A model generated the notes under the pieces. The model had not been told where the DNA came from. It searched no databases and worked only from the letters and a program-made list of their open reading frames with translations. From the NCBI RefSeq assembly GCF_020172085.1, contig NZ_JAIVAT010000007.1:124001-188000 (forward strand): a DNA stretch of 64,000 nt, in the 5' to 3' direction. The DNA is from Rossellomorea aquimaris. Lineage in GTDB: Bacteria > Bacillota > Bacilli > Bacillales > Bacillaceae_B. The translations under genes were made by a program, and so were the position numbers. Of this stretch, positions 38,708 to 46,715 are shown piece by piece; the first letter of the stretch is position 1; every line of letters starts with the position of its first letter.

Positions 38708-38726
38708 ACGAGTGAGGGACGGACCT
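38685..38726. terminator. Terminator made of inverted 13-mers, copies 8 (-) and 9 (+)
   Basis: AGGTCCGTCCCTC (38685-38697) and GAGGGACGGACCT (38714-38726) form a perfect 13-bp stem with a 16-nt loop that contains the thrB stop. It lies between thrB and the convergent AbrB-like gene. Only a short T-run (TTG) follows. Confidence 0.8.
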
Positions 38727-38815
38727 TGTTTATTGATTAAAGCTTATGTGCTCAATCTATCCTGAAATTGAAAAAGCCTATTGAGAAAGGTTGTGGATTT
38801 ACTGGATTCCTTTAG

Positions 38816-39127
38816 CTATCTTTCGTTCTCCCTGGTAATCATAAAGCAATTCTCTTTTTCCATGACATGCAGACAATAGGATGATTGTTCGTTCATCCCC
38901 ATTTCCTCACGAAGTTCTTTAGGGATATGAACGGTCCCTTTTTCTGAGATGTAACGTTTATTATGAGTGGAATCTTTCACGGCTTTCTTAATATAAAGGC
39001 GTTTGTTTTGATAGAAGAGCTCCGCGAGCCGTCCCGGCAATAACCCAAACTGCTGTCTCCATTTGTGGGGAAGAGTAATTGTGCCGCTTTTACTGAATGG
39101 TTTGCTTCCATACATCAAGCCCACCAT
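38816..39127 (-). CDS. Protein with two tandem SpoVT/AbrB-like domains
   Basis: Basic protein of 103 residues made of two swapped-hairpin (AbrB-type) repeats: about 8-48 (PFSKSGTITLPHKWRQQFGLLPGRLAELFYQNKRLYIKK) and 58-100 (RYISEKGTVHIPKELREEMGMNEQSSYCLHV). Each has the SKxGTxxxPxxWR/KELR pattern. AbrB proteins normally carry one such domain and dimerise; here two are fused. A DNA-binding or antitoxin-like role is likely, but no toxin gene is adjacent. An AGGTGA site lies before the ATG. Confidence 0.72.
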   Translation of the reverse strand: MVGLMYGSKPFSKSGTITLPHKWRQQFGLLPGRLAELFYQNKRLYIKKAVKDSTHNKRYISEKGTVHIPKELREEMGMNEQSSYCLHVMEKENCFMITRENER

Positions 39128-39278
39128 GATGGATCACCTGCTTTCACTATCTTTGATTCTCTTTTTACCTTTTTTATAAAAAATAAACACAATTTTGAAA
39201 AAATAGGAAGAAGGTTGGAGGGGGAATTTAGTAAAATGAAGTGAGAGGAATCGTAACGTTTATTTGGAGGTGTGAATC

Positions 39279-40481
39279 ATCGAACCCATACAGATTTTGT
39301 TCTTACTTATGATTGGATACAGCGTATATACCTTTGATAAAAAGAAAAAAAACATACCCGTTCCTGTTGTATTACTCCTTATTGGGATGGGGCTTTCCTT
39401 TGTTCCTGCATTTTCTGACGTCACTCTTACAAAGGAAATCATCTTTCAGTGGTTCCTGCCAGTGCTCTTATTTATTTCTGCGTATCAATTTCCAACAAAG
39501 GCTTTAAAGAAGCATGCCGGGATCATTACGATCCTTAGTACGGTCGGTATCGTCGTCACAACAGTATTGATGAGCCTTCTCTTCTACTACGGCTTACATC
39601 CATGGGTTGCGATTACATATGGAGAAGCATTATTGATTGCGACGATTTTGACGCCAACGGATCCAATTTCAGTCGTTTCGGTTTTGAAGGAGTCTTCTAA
39701 TCGACAGGACATAGCGGATATAGTGGAAGGAGAATCGATGATCAATGACGGCACAAGCATCGTACTCTTTACCGTTGTCGCTGGGATCTATTTCGGCGGG
39801 GAAACCTTTTCAGTTCCCTCTTTTCTAGGGGAATTCGTCCTGGTTTCTCTAGGGGGTGTCGTAATGGGTATTACACTTGGGTGGTTAGCGAGTAAGGCAA
39901 TCCATTTCACGATAGATTCACGATATCAAATCATGCTCAGCATCATTCTTGCGTACGGAACGTTTTATATAGGGGAGGAATTGGGTGTTTCAGGCGTCCT
40001 TGCCACTGTATCTTCAGGGATCATGCTTTCCTATGAATACGGAAAAACGATAAAAGAAGATCACTTCAGGAAGGATCTGGATGGGTTTTGGACGGTTGTT
40101 GAACCAACGATTCTAACCTTTCTATTCTTATTGATCGGTATCCAAATGACACGATATTTATCATTCTCATTGACTGGATGGATCTTCTTCCTTTTTGTTC
40201 TCTCCTTATTCGTTCGCTATGTTATTATTATTGGTGTTGTAAAGATGAAAGAATCATGGAGAACGATATATGGATGGAAGGAAGTATTCATCTTGACCTG
40301 GTCTGGGATTAAGGGGACAATGTCGGTTGCCTTATTATTAGGTTTAGATGATCAAGGTCCCTTTCTTCTGCACTCTTTAACATTCGGAGTCATCCTGCTT
40401 TCACTTGTGATTCAAAGCGTAGGGATCTATCCTTTCTCCACCTTGTTCCTGAAGGGGGAAAATAAGGAGAAAGATTATTGA
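39279..40481 (+). CDS. CPA1-family cation/proton antiporter, apparently non-AUG start
   Basis: Sodium or potassium/proton antiporter of the NhaP/CPA1 family, about 400 residues and 11-12 membrane segments. The ion-binding motifs ATILTPTDPISVVSVLKE and EGESMINDGTSIVLF are intact. The best ribosome-binding site, GGAGG at 39266-39270, is 8 bases before an in-frame ATC codon at 39279 giving I-E-P-I-Q-I-L-F; an in-frame TTG at 39297 lacks a site, and no ATG/GTG/TTG fits the GGAGG. Either ATC is the start or TTG is used poorly. Ends 64 bases before the histidine kinase. Confidence 0.87.
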   Translation: MEPIQILFLLMIGYSVYTFDKKKKNIPVPVVLLLIGMGLSFVPAFSDVTLTKEIIFQWFLPVLLFISAYQFPTKALKKHAGIITILSTVGIVVTTVLMSLLFYYGLHPWVAITYGEALLIATILTPTDPISVVSVLKESSNRQDIADIVEGESMINDGTSIVLFTVVAGIYFGGETFSVPSFLGEFVLVSLGGVVMGITLGWLASKAIHFTIDSRYQIMLSIILAYGTFYIGEELGVSGVLATVSSGIMLSYEYGKTIKEDHFRKDLDGFWTVVEPTILTFLFLLIGIQMTRYLSFSLTGWIFFLFVLSLFVRYVIIIGVVKMKESWRTIYGWKEVFILTWSGIKGTMSVALLLGLDDQGPFLLHSLTFGVILLSLVIQSVGIYPFSTLFLKGENKEKDY

Positions 40482-40545
40482 TAAATTGGTAAGAACTGTG
40501 AAACCATAGGATAAAGACTATCTGAATGTAGGTGAACATTCCAGA

Positions 40546-41865
40546 ATGAAACAAGCAAAAGAAATCGCCATTAAAATTACCATCACCTATGTATTGTTAG
40601 GGATCCTCTGGATAATGTTATCAGACTATTTTTTTATGACGCTTGCCCATGAAAACCTTGATATGTATATCTACTTTCAACGGTATAAGGGCTGGTTCTT
40701 CATGGTTGTGACGGGTACGATCCTCTTTTTAATGGTTTACCGGAGGACGCATGAACTCATCGTATCGAATGAAAAATTAACACATAAAGAGAGACAGCTA
40801 CAAATAAAGAATCAACACTATCACTCTTTGTTCGAACAAAATCCGGATGCCGTCCTGGAGTTGAGTCTGGACGGTAATGTGGTATCTATCAATGGAGAGG
40901 CTGAAGGGTTACTGGAATCGACTTTTGAAGAGTTGAAAGAAGTGAATTTTAGAAAATTTTTGCATGACGAAGAAATGAAACGCGTGACAGACTTTTTCTT
41001 TGAATCCTTCAATGGTCTTGGTTCTTCGTTTGAAACCATCATTCATTTGCCCAATAACAAAAGGAAAATATTGCGATGCTCCCTCGTTCCGATCATCGTG
41101 AACAGGAAGGTAACGGGAATATTCGCCATTGCAAGGGATATTACTCACATTAAAGAAAATGAAGAAATGATTGTCGCATCTGAAAAACTCTCTGTCATAG
41201 GGCAATTAGCGGCCGCTGTTGCACATGAAATTCGCAACCCGCTTACATCGCTCAAGGGATTCATCCAGCTCATGCAGACCACCAACACGATCAACCACGA
41301 CCATTTGGATATCATGCTCTCCGAAGTGGATCGTATTGATTTAATTTCAGGTGAGATGCTGATCCTGGGAAAACAACAAGATTTCCATTTTCACCATGAA
41401 AGACTGGATGATATCCTAAGACAAGTACTGGTGTTGATGCAAGCACAGGCTCATCTTGATAATGTGTCCATTTCATATGAAAACCTGGCTGTAAAACCAT
41501 TGTACGTATTGGCAGAAGCAAATCAGCTGAAACAGGTTTTCATCAATATCATTAAAAATGCAGTGGAATCGATCCCTAAAGGTGAAAATGGAAGGGTCGC
41601 GATTACATTGAATCAGCATGGTCAGGACGTTCATGTCATCGTGAAGGATAATGGGGTGGGAATGGACCCGGAAAGAATCGAGCACCTGGGAGAACCATTT
41701 TACTCGACGAAAGAAAAAGGTACGGGTCTAGGTCTCGCTGTTTGCCAAAAAATTATTGAACGACATCAAGGACATATACACTTTAAAAGTGAAAAAGAAA
41801 AAGGAACGGCAGTGGAAATCAGTTTACCAATCAAGGAAGATGTCGACTCCCCTGCCGCAGAGTAA
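40546..41865 (+). CDS. PAS sensor histidine kinase (sporulation-kinase type)
   Basis: Membrane histidine kinase of 439 residues. Two transmembrane segments (about 8-28 and 48-66) enclose a short extracytoplasmic loop. A PAS domain follows (about 90-210; HYHSLFEQNPDAVLELSLDGNVVSING), then HisKA with phospho-accepting His227 in VAHEIRNPLTSLKGFIQLM, and a HATPase with NIIKNAVESIP, DNGVGM and GTGLGLAVCQKII. No response regulator gene is adjacent, and the layout resembles orphan KinB/KinD-like kinases feeding the sporulation phosphorelay; that link is inferred. Confidence 0.88.
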   Translation: MKQAKEIAIKITITYVLLGILWIMLSDYFFMTLAHENLDMYIYFQRYKGWFFMVVTGTILFLMVYRRTHELIVSNEKLTHKERQLQIKNQHYHSLFEQNPDAVLELSLDGNVVSINGEAEGLLESTFEELKEVNFRKFLHDEEMKRVTDFFFESFNGLGSSFETIIHLPNNKRKILRCSLVPIIVNRKVTGIFAIARDITHIKENEEMIVASEKLSVIGQLAAAVAHEIRNPLTSLKGFIQLMQTTNTINHDHLDIMLSEVDRIDLISGEMLILGKQQDFHFHHERLDDILRQVLVLMQAQAHLDNVSISYENLAVKPLYVLAEANQLKQVFINIIKNAVESIPKGENGRVAITLNQHGQDVHVIVKDNGVGMDPERIEHLGEPFYSTKEKGTGLGLAVCQKIIERHQGHIHFKSEKEKGTAVEISLPIKEDVDSPAAE

Positions 41866-41880
41866 GAAAGGAAGAATCGA

Positions 41881-43014
41881 ATGAACTCTATATCAACGAT
41901 TATCAGTTCACAGGAAATACAGAAAAATTGGGAAGAATCAGGGTTTACTGCATTCACCCCTGTACAGGAAAAAGTTATGCCTATCATTATGGAGGGAAAG
42001 GACGTAGTTTGCGAATCGCCGACAGGAACTGGAAAGACCCTTGCGTATTTACTTCCAATCATCCAGGCCATCGATCCGTCTAGAAAACAGGCTCAGGCCG
42101 TCATCCTTGCTCCTTCAAGAGAGCTGGTCATGCAGATACAGCAGGAAATCCAGAAATGGGCGAAGGGAACCGATGTAACCAGTGCTGCCTTTATCGGAGG
42201 GGCGAACGTTAAAAAGCAAGTTGAGAAGCTAAAGAAAAAGCCGCATATCGTCGTCGGGACAACCGGCCGTCTGCTTGAACTGATGAAAATGAAAAAACTG
42301 AAGATGCATGAAGTGAAAACCATCGTGGTTGATGAGTTTGACTTAATGATTTCCCCAGAGCACATCCGTGAAGTGAAGGATATCATCAAATCAACTTTGA
42401 AAGAACGCCAGGTTCTGTTTTTCTCTGCTACGTTGTCAGATGAAACGGAACAGGTTGCCGAAACACTCCTGCAGGATCATCAAACCGTCAAAATGGAAGC
42501 CAATCTTGATAATCCCAAAGTAGACCACGTCTTTGTATATAGCGAGTTAAGGGATAAGATGGAAGCCCTAAGAAGCATCTCATACTTCAAAGAAATCAAG
42601 GCGCTTGTATTTTTTAATCAATTAGAGAAGCTTTCCGAAATGGAAGAAAAGCTAAAATATAAGGGCGTCGAGCTCGAAGTATTGGCAGGGGAATCGAATA
42701 AAATGGAGCGTAAACAGTCCCTTGACCGCTTCCGCTCAGGTAAAGTGTCCATGCTCCTCACAACAGATGTTGCGGCACGTGGCCTTGATATCACGGACGT
42801 TACACATGTGATCCATTTCGACTTCCCGAGTGATACGAAACAATATATTCACCGGTCAGGAAGAACAGGCCGCATGGGTGCGGAAGGAACCGTCATCTGC
42901 CTTGTATCGAAGCGTGAACTAAGCTTCCTTGAAAAACTAAGCAAAGAACTCAACCTCCCATTCCAGGAAAAAACCATCCGCGGCGGAGGACTACAAGACC
43001 CGCAAACCAAATAG
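41881..43014 (+). CDS. DEAD-box RNA helicase (YfmL/CshB-like)
   Basis: ATP-dependent RNA helicase of 377 residues. Q motif FTPVQEKVMP, motif I SPTGTGKT, Ia APSRELVMQI, motif II as DEFD rather than DEAD, motif III SATL, and C-terminal motifs TTDVAARGLDI and HRSGRTGRMG are present. It lacks a long C-terminal extension, so it is a minimal core helicase. It shares a bidirectional 13-mer terminator with the convergent amidohydrolase gene. Confidence 0.92.
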   Translation: MNSISTIISSQEIQKNWEESGFTAFTPVQEKVMPIIMEGKDVVCESPTGTGKTLAYLLPIIQAIDPSRKQAQAVILAPSRELVMQIQQEIQKWAKGTDVTSAAFIGGANVKKQVEKLKKKPHIVVGTTGRLLELMKMKKLKMHEVKTIVVDEFDLMISPEHIREVKDIIKSTLKERQVLFFSATLSDETEQVAETLLQDHQTVKMEANLDNPKVDHVFVYSELRDKMEALRSISYFKEIKALVFFNQLEKLSEMEEKLKYKGVELEVLAGESNKMERKQSLDRFRSGKVSMLLTTDVAARGLDITDVTHVIHFDFPSDTKQYIHRSGRTGRMGAEGTVICLVSKRELSFLEKLSKELNLPFQEKTIRGGGLQDPQTK

Positions 43015-43028
43015 TATTGCAATGTCAA

Positions 43029-43060
43029 AGGTCCGTCCCTCAAGTGTGAGGGACGGACCT
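43029..43060. terminator. Bidirectional terminator made of inverted 13-mers, copies 10 (-) and 11 (+)
   Basis: AGGTCCGTCCCTC (43029-43041) and GAGGGACGGACCT (43048-43060) form a perfect 13-bp stem with a 6-nt loop. It is flanked by AAA on the left and TTTATT on the right, between two convergent genes. Confidence 0.9.
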
Positions 43061-43076
43061 TTATTCTATGCCGCCA

Positions 43077-44690
43077 CTACTTTCCGAACACAATTTCACC
43101 ATCCATCATGGTCATCCATACATCCGTCTCAAGGATTTCTTCTGCTCTGACTTCAAAGAGATTTCGGTCTAAAACCACTATATCAGCCTTCTTTCCCGCT
43201 TCAATCGTTCCCAATTCATGCTCTCTGAAATTCCCGTAAGCAGGTGATTTCGTGTAATGGATCAAAGCATGTGCCAATGATATTTTCTCTTCCGGATTCC
43301 ATCCACCGTGAGGAGTACCGTCTTCGTGTTTTCGGGTGACAGCCCTGTATAGACCGAGCATTGGATTCAGGTCCACGATCGGAAAGTCCGTTCCAAATGC
43401 AATGCTAGCGTCATGCTGCTGCAAGGAACCAATCGGCCATGTGTACCTGGAACGTTCTGTGCCGAGTCGGTCCAAGTACGCATGGGTGTCCATTGATCCC
43501 GACGTCAGATGCTCAGGTTGGATGGATGCAATGACCCCGAGCTCCCGAAATCGATCGAAGTCTTGTGGACTGCATACTTCAATATGCTCGATGGTATGCC
43601 TGGAATCCCGGGGGCCATTCACATTCCGAGCATGCTCATACAGATCGAGTCCTACCCGCACTGCTGCATCCCCGCATGCATGAAGACGGATCCGGAATCC
43701 TTCACGGTCAGCATCCTCGATCCATTTTCGGTACACATGGGGCTCATAAATGATTCCACCCGTTTCGTTGGGGCGGTCAGCATATGGCTGCAATAAATAC
43801 CCGGTATACGTGAGGGGAACCCCGTCCAGAAACTGCTTCAACCCAGAAAACTGAAGCTTGTCCGAGTGAAAATGATTTCGATGACGCTTGCTTCTCTCAA
43901 GGTCTCCGTCCAACACATCCAGGAAGTGGATACGTGTCGTGAGCTTTCCTTTCTCTTCAAATTCCCGATAAAAAGTGGGGTCGCCCAATGTATAACCCGG
44001 AAGAGGCAGCATGTCGGAAACGGAAGTGATCCCGAAGGAAGAGGCCTTCTTGAGCATCCCGTTCATCAATCTGTTTTTCACCTTCTCATCAAATGTGAAA
44101 GCTTTCACCACATATTGAACGGCAGTCTCATATAGAAAACCTGTTGGTTCTCCATTTTCATCTTTTTCAATTTTTCCGAAAGGGGGTTCAGGTGTGTTCC
44201 GGTGGATCCCCAACCTCTCAAGTGCAGCCGTATTCAACCATGCGCTATGAGCTTCTTCATTCAGGAGGACGACGGGGCGGTTAGGAATATATTGATCCAG
44301 TGAATGACGGGTGGGAAGAGTTTGACCTGGCCAGCGTACATGATGCCACCCGAACCCAAGTACCCATTCCTCGTCTGGATGTTTCCCGGCATATTCGGCT
44401 ACCATCTTCGCCGTAGCTTCTTCTGTAGACCCGAAAGTCAATTGACAAAACCCTTCAAACATCGCTCCTAAAAACCAATGAAGATGAAAGTCATGAAACC
44501 CCGGCATCACCAGACGGCTTCCGACATCCCATACTTCAGTGCCCGGTCCCCTGAAACCTTCCATTTCCGAACGGGGGCCAACCCCGATGACCTCTGTATC
44601 TTTTACAGCTGCGAACCCGTCCATCGGAGAAGAGCTATTCCCCGTAAAAAGGGCAGTACTTACAATGATTTTATCGGCTTTCATCGCCAT
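43077..44690 (-). CDS. Amidohydrolase family protein (YtcJ-like)
   Basis: Metal-dependent amidohydrolase of the amidohydrolase_3 family, about 537 residues. The N-terminal beta-sandwich strand KIIVSTALFTG leads to the metal motif PGFHDFHLHWF; later HACGDAAV, TIEHIEVC and the Asp region AFGTDFPIVDLNP complete the TIM barrel, and GTIEAGKKADIVVLDRN closes the sandwich. Three in-frame ATGs begin the gene; AAGGATGGGA favours the second (44690). Substrate unknown; related enzymes cleave exocyclic C-N bonds. Confidence 0.88.
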   Translation of the reverse strand: MAMKADKIIVSTALFTGNSSSPMDGFAAVKDTEVIGVGPRSEMEGFRGPGTEVWDVGSRLVMPGFHDFHLHWFLGAMFEGFCQLTFGSTEEATAKMVAEYAGKHPDEEWVLGFGWHHVRWPGQTLPTRHSLDQYIPNRPVVLLNEEAHSAWLNTAALERLGIHRNTPEPPFGKIEKDENGEPTGFLYETAVQYVVKAFTFDEKVKNRLMNGMLKKASSFGITSVSDMLPLPGYTLGDPTFYREFEEKGKLTTRIHFLDVLDGDLERSKRHRNHFHSDKLQFSGLKQFLDGVPLTYTGYLLQPYADRPNETGGIIYEPHVYRKWIEDADREGFRIRLHACGDAAVRVGLDLYEHARNVNGPRDSRHTIEHIEVCSPQDFDRFRELGVIASIQPEHLTSGSMDTHAYLDRLGTERSRYTWPIGSLQQHDASIAFGTDFPIVDLNPMLGLYRAVTRKHEDGTPHGGWNPEEKISLAHALIHYTKSPAYGNFREHELGTIEAGKKADIVVLDRNLFEVRAEEILETDVWMTMMDGEIVFGK

Positions 44691-44831
44691 TCCCATCCTT
44701 TATCATCTGATATATCGATTGTAACCAGAATAAGGAAAGAACACAATTTATGAAAACTTTCCCTTTCAAGAAGGCATTGTAAAATCCCATGTTGAATACA
44801 TAAGGAGAACAAGAAGAAAAGGAGAATGAGT

Positions 44832-45377
44832 ATGCTGACAAGAACCTTCCCGGTAATGGAAACAGAAAGATTCCGTTTACGTCAGATGCAAGAAGGGGAT
44901 GCCCCTTGTGTATTTCATTATTTCTCAAAAGATGAAGTCACCCGATATTATGATCTGGAATCATTTCAAGAGGAAAAGCAGGCCGTTGACATCATCAACA
45001 AATGGAACGAGAGGTTTCACGTAAATGAAGGAATCAGATGGGGGATTGCTTTAAAAGAATCCAATGAAATCATCGGAAGCTGCGGTTTTCATCAATGGGA
45101 AAAAGAGCACTTTAAAGCAGAAGTGGGGTTTGAAGTTCATCCTGCTTATTGGAGACAAGGGGTTATCACAGAAGTGTTGAAACCTATCCTCCGATACGGA
45201 TTTGAAGAAATGGACCTTAATCGAATAGAAGCGTTTTATGATCCGGAAAATATCGCTTCAAAAAGAAGTCTTGAGAAGGCTGGTTTTACGTTTGAAGGTG
45301 TATTGAGAAAAGCGGCATTTGAAAAAGGTGTCTTCTGCGATGCGGCTGTCTGCTCTCTTTTAAAAGAAGAATTCTAA
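44832..45377 (+). CDS. GNAT family N-acetyltransferase (RimJ/RimL-like)
   Basis: Acetyl-CoA-dependent N-acetyltransferase of 181 residues. ERFRLRQMQEGDAPCVFHYF, the core strand EVGFEVHPAYWRQGVITEVLKPILRYGFEEMDLNRIEAFYDPENIASKRSLEKAGF and FEGVLRK are typical of ribosomal-protein-type GNATs. The acetyl-CoA loop reads WRQGVI. The ATG at 44832 is chosen for the AAAGGAGA spacing. Substrate unknown. Confidence 0.88.
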   Translation: MLTRTFPVMETERFRLRQMQEGDAPCVFHYFSKDEVTRYYDLESFQEEKQAVDIINKWNERFHVNEGIRWGIALKESNEIIGSCGFHQWEKEHFKAEVGFEVHPAYWRQGVITEVLKPILRYGFEEMDLNRIEAFYDPENIASKRSLEKAGFTFEGVLRKAAFEKGVFCDAAVCSLLKEEF

Positions 45378-45385
45378 CCACAAAT

Positions 45386-45428
45386 TTAAGACGCTGCTTA
45401 TGCCTATACCACATAAACAGCGCCTTAA
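45386..45428 (+). other. Imperfect hairpin after the GNAT gene
   Basis: TTAAG-A-CGCTG-C-TTATG (45386-45402) pairs with CATAA-A-CAGCG-C-CTTAA (45412-45428), 15 pairs with two single mismatches. No U-tract, so terminator function is uncertain. Confidence 0.5.
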
Positions 45429-45558
45429 CTTAAGTAAACCTTATTCAATTAACTTTCCTATCCTTTCTTACTAATACACATACGTAGCATTCATTTAATT
45501 CATTTTAAATTAATGGTCTTGCATGTATTATTTAGTTTATTTTATCTTGCCGCTGATT

Positions 45559-45778
45559 TTCCCACACGCCCACATGTTACGAAGATAGTTTTCACGGGCT
45601 ATCCTCTTGCGTATCATGATGTTAGCATGCTTCGCTTACACTCTTCATTGGAATCATCTCCTGAAATAAGATTGCGCATTCCCACATATCCACACATCAT
45701 GAAATCAGTTTTCACGGGCCGATTTCAAAATCCAGATGTGATGCTGACATGTTTTGCTAACTCACTTCATTGGAATCA
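45559..45778. repeat. Tandem pair of ~100-bp structured repeats
   Basis: Two diverged direct copies (about 45559-45657 and 45679-45778) share TTCCCACA, TTTTCACGGGC, and a right end TTCATTGGAATCA. The arms around the shared TTTTCACGGG loop differ but pair in each copy. Copy 1 has GATAG (45584-45588) / CTATC (45599-45603). Copy 2 has GAAATC (45701-45706) / GATTTC (45721-45726). Copy 2 also has CACATC (45693-45698) / GATGTG (45735-45740). Confidence 0.72.
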
Positions 45779-45987
45779 CGCCTTCCTTTAAAGATGTTGT
45801 TTGTAAATCATTTATTAATTATATATTAACAAATTATAAAATTAATGCAAATGTTCAGAATAATCAATATAATGCGATTTGGGCTGATTTTTGAATTGAA
45901 ATTGGTGGTTATCTTACTTTATCTCATTTTTTCTTGTTTTTTGAAAATCATTTTTATTAGCTATAAAACATTACGTGGTCCGTTCCT

Positions 45988-46105
45988 TTCCGCTGCAGGT
46001 GCTCGCTTTCCGCGGGGCGTGAGTTGAGCCTCCTCGGGCTAAAGCCCTGTGGGGTCTCAACTTTCACGCATTTCCCGCAGGAGTCGAGCACCTTCCGCTC
46101 CAATC
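45988..46105 (+). repeat. Bacillaceae-type structured intergenic repeat, copy A
   Basis: Nested arms: GGTGCTCG (45998-46005) / CGAGCACC (46085-46092), GCGTGAGTTGAG (46017-46028) / CTCAACTTTCACGC (46056-46069), and an apical GGGCT/AGCCC. Conserved boxes GCTTTCCGC, GAGCCTCCTC, GGGGTCTC and GCAGGAGTC recur in copies at 55.9-56.2 and 63.9 kb. I recall such elements being common in bacilli but cannot name the family. Confidence 0.75.
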
Positions 46106-46235
46106 CACTCTGTGCTTGTTCATTATTTGTCACTATAAAAAAATGAATAGATCAAGCCCAAAAACATTCTATTTAAGAAGAGCATATAACTCTTCTCCTG
46201 GTCAATTAAATCCATGAATTGTGAAAAAACAGTTG

Positions 46236-46472
46236 TTAATCTAATCTTCTATTAAGGTAATTCATTTCTAAATCCATTTCCCTGTTCACAAGTAGTTCCA
46301 TTTCTTCAAGATGCCGTGTTTCTACGACGGGGTCGAGGTGGGACCAGTGGATTTTGTTGACGAAGTAGTAGTTTCTGATTTTCCTGAGGATGACCAAGGA
46401 ATGGGGGAAGTGGTCAAATTCTGCTTTTATGCTGTTGAAGCGGGTAAAGCCCCATTTTGTCAGTTTCATCAT
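46236..46472 (-). CDS. Small protein of unknown function (78 aa)
   Basis: Basic N-terminus and acidic C-terminal helix (VETRHLEEMELLVNREMDLEMNY), 78 residues. AGGTGATGA lies directly before the ATG-ATG start. No signal peptide, membrane segment or known motif. It is divergent from the UvrD-type helicase, and the shared intergenic region contains two palindromes. I do not recognise it. Confidence 0.55.
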   Translation of the reverse strand: MMKLTKWGFTRFNSIKAEFDHFPHSLVILRKIRNYYFVNKIHWSHLDPVVETRHLEEMELLVNREMDLEMNYLNRRLD

Positions 46473-46535
46473 TCATCACCTAATGTTCTATTACCATTTC
46501 TATTCGTTCCTAATCATCAGAGAGCATACTGAATT

Positions 46536-46606
46536 TAAACAAACGTTTGTTTAGTGATTCAAAATGTGTATTTTACTAGGGTTCAAGGCATTAAACAACT
46601 GTTTAA
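46536..46606. promoter_or_regulatory. Two related palindromic operators
   Basis: TAAACAAACGTTTGTTTA (46536-46553) is a perfect 18-bp palindrome. TTAAACAACTGTTTAA (46591-46606) has 7-bp arms with the same TAAACA half-site. They lie between the 78-aa gene (-) and the helicase (+). The form is that of TetR-family operators, but no TetR gene is in the window. Confidence 0.6.
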
Positions 46607-46715
46607 CAGAATTTACATATCCCATGACGTCCTAAGATTGTCATTGCCATTCCCGAAGGGGTCTTGTTATGATGAGAAGGTTATGAATCGTAAAGAAAAG
46701 CTAGGAGAATGAGCT

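Noticed and set aside
45513..46027. Short plus-strand frames in the 45.5-46.0 kb gap
   Set aside because: They run through structured repeats, have no ribosome-binding sites and look unlike proteins.
46311..46532. Plus-strand frame opposite the 78-aa gene
   Set aside because: It has no good start signal and is the shadow of the minus-strand frame, which has AGGTGATGA before its ATG.
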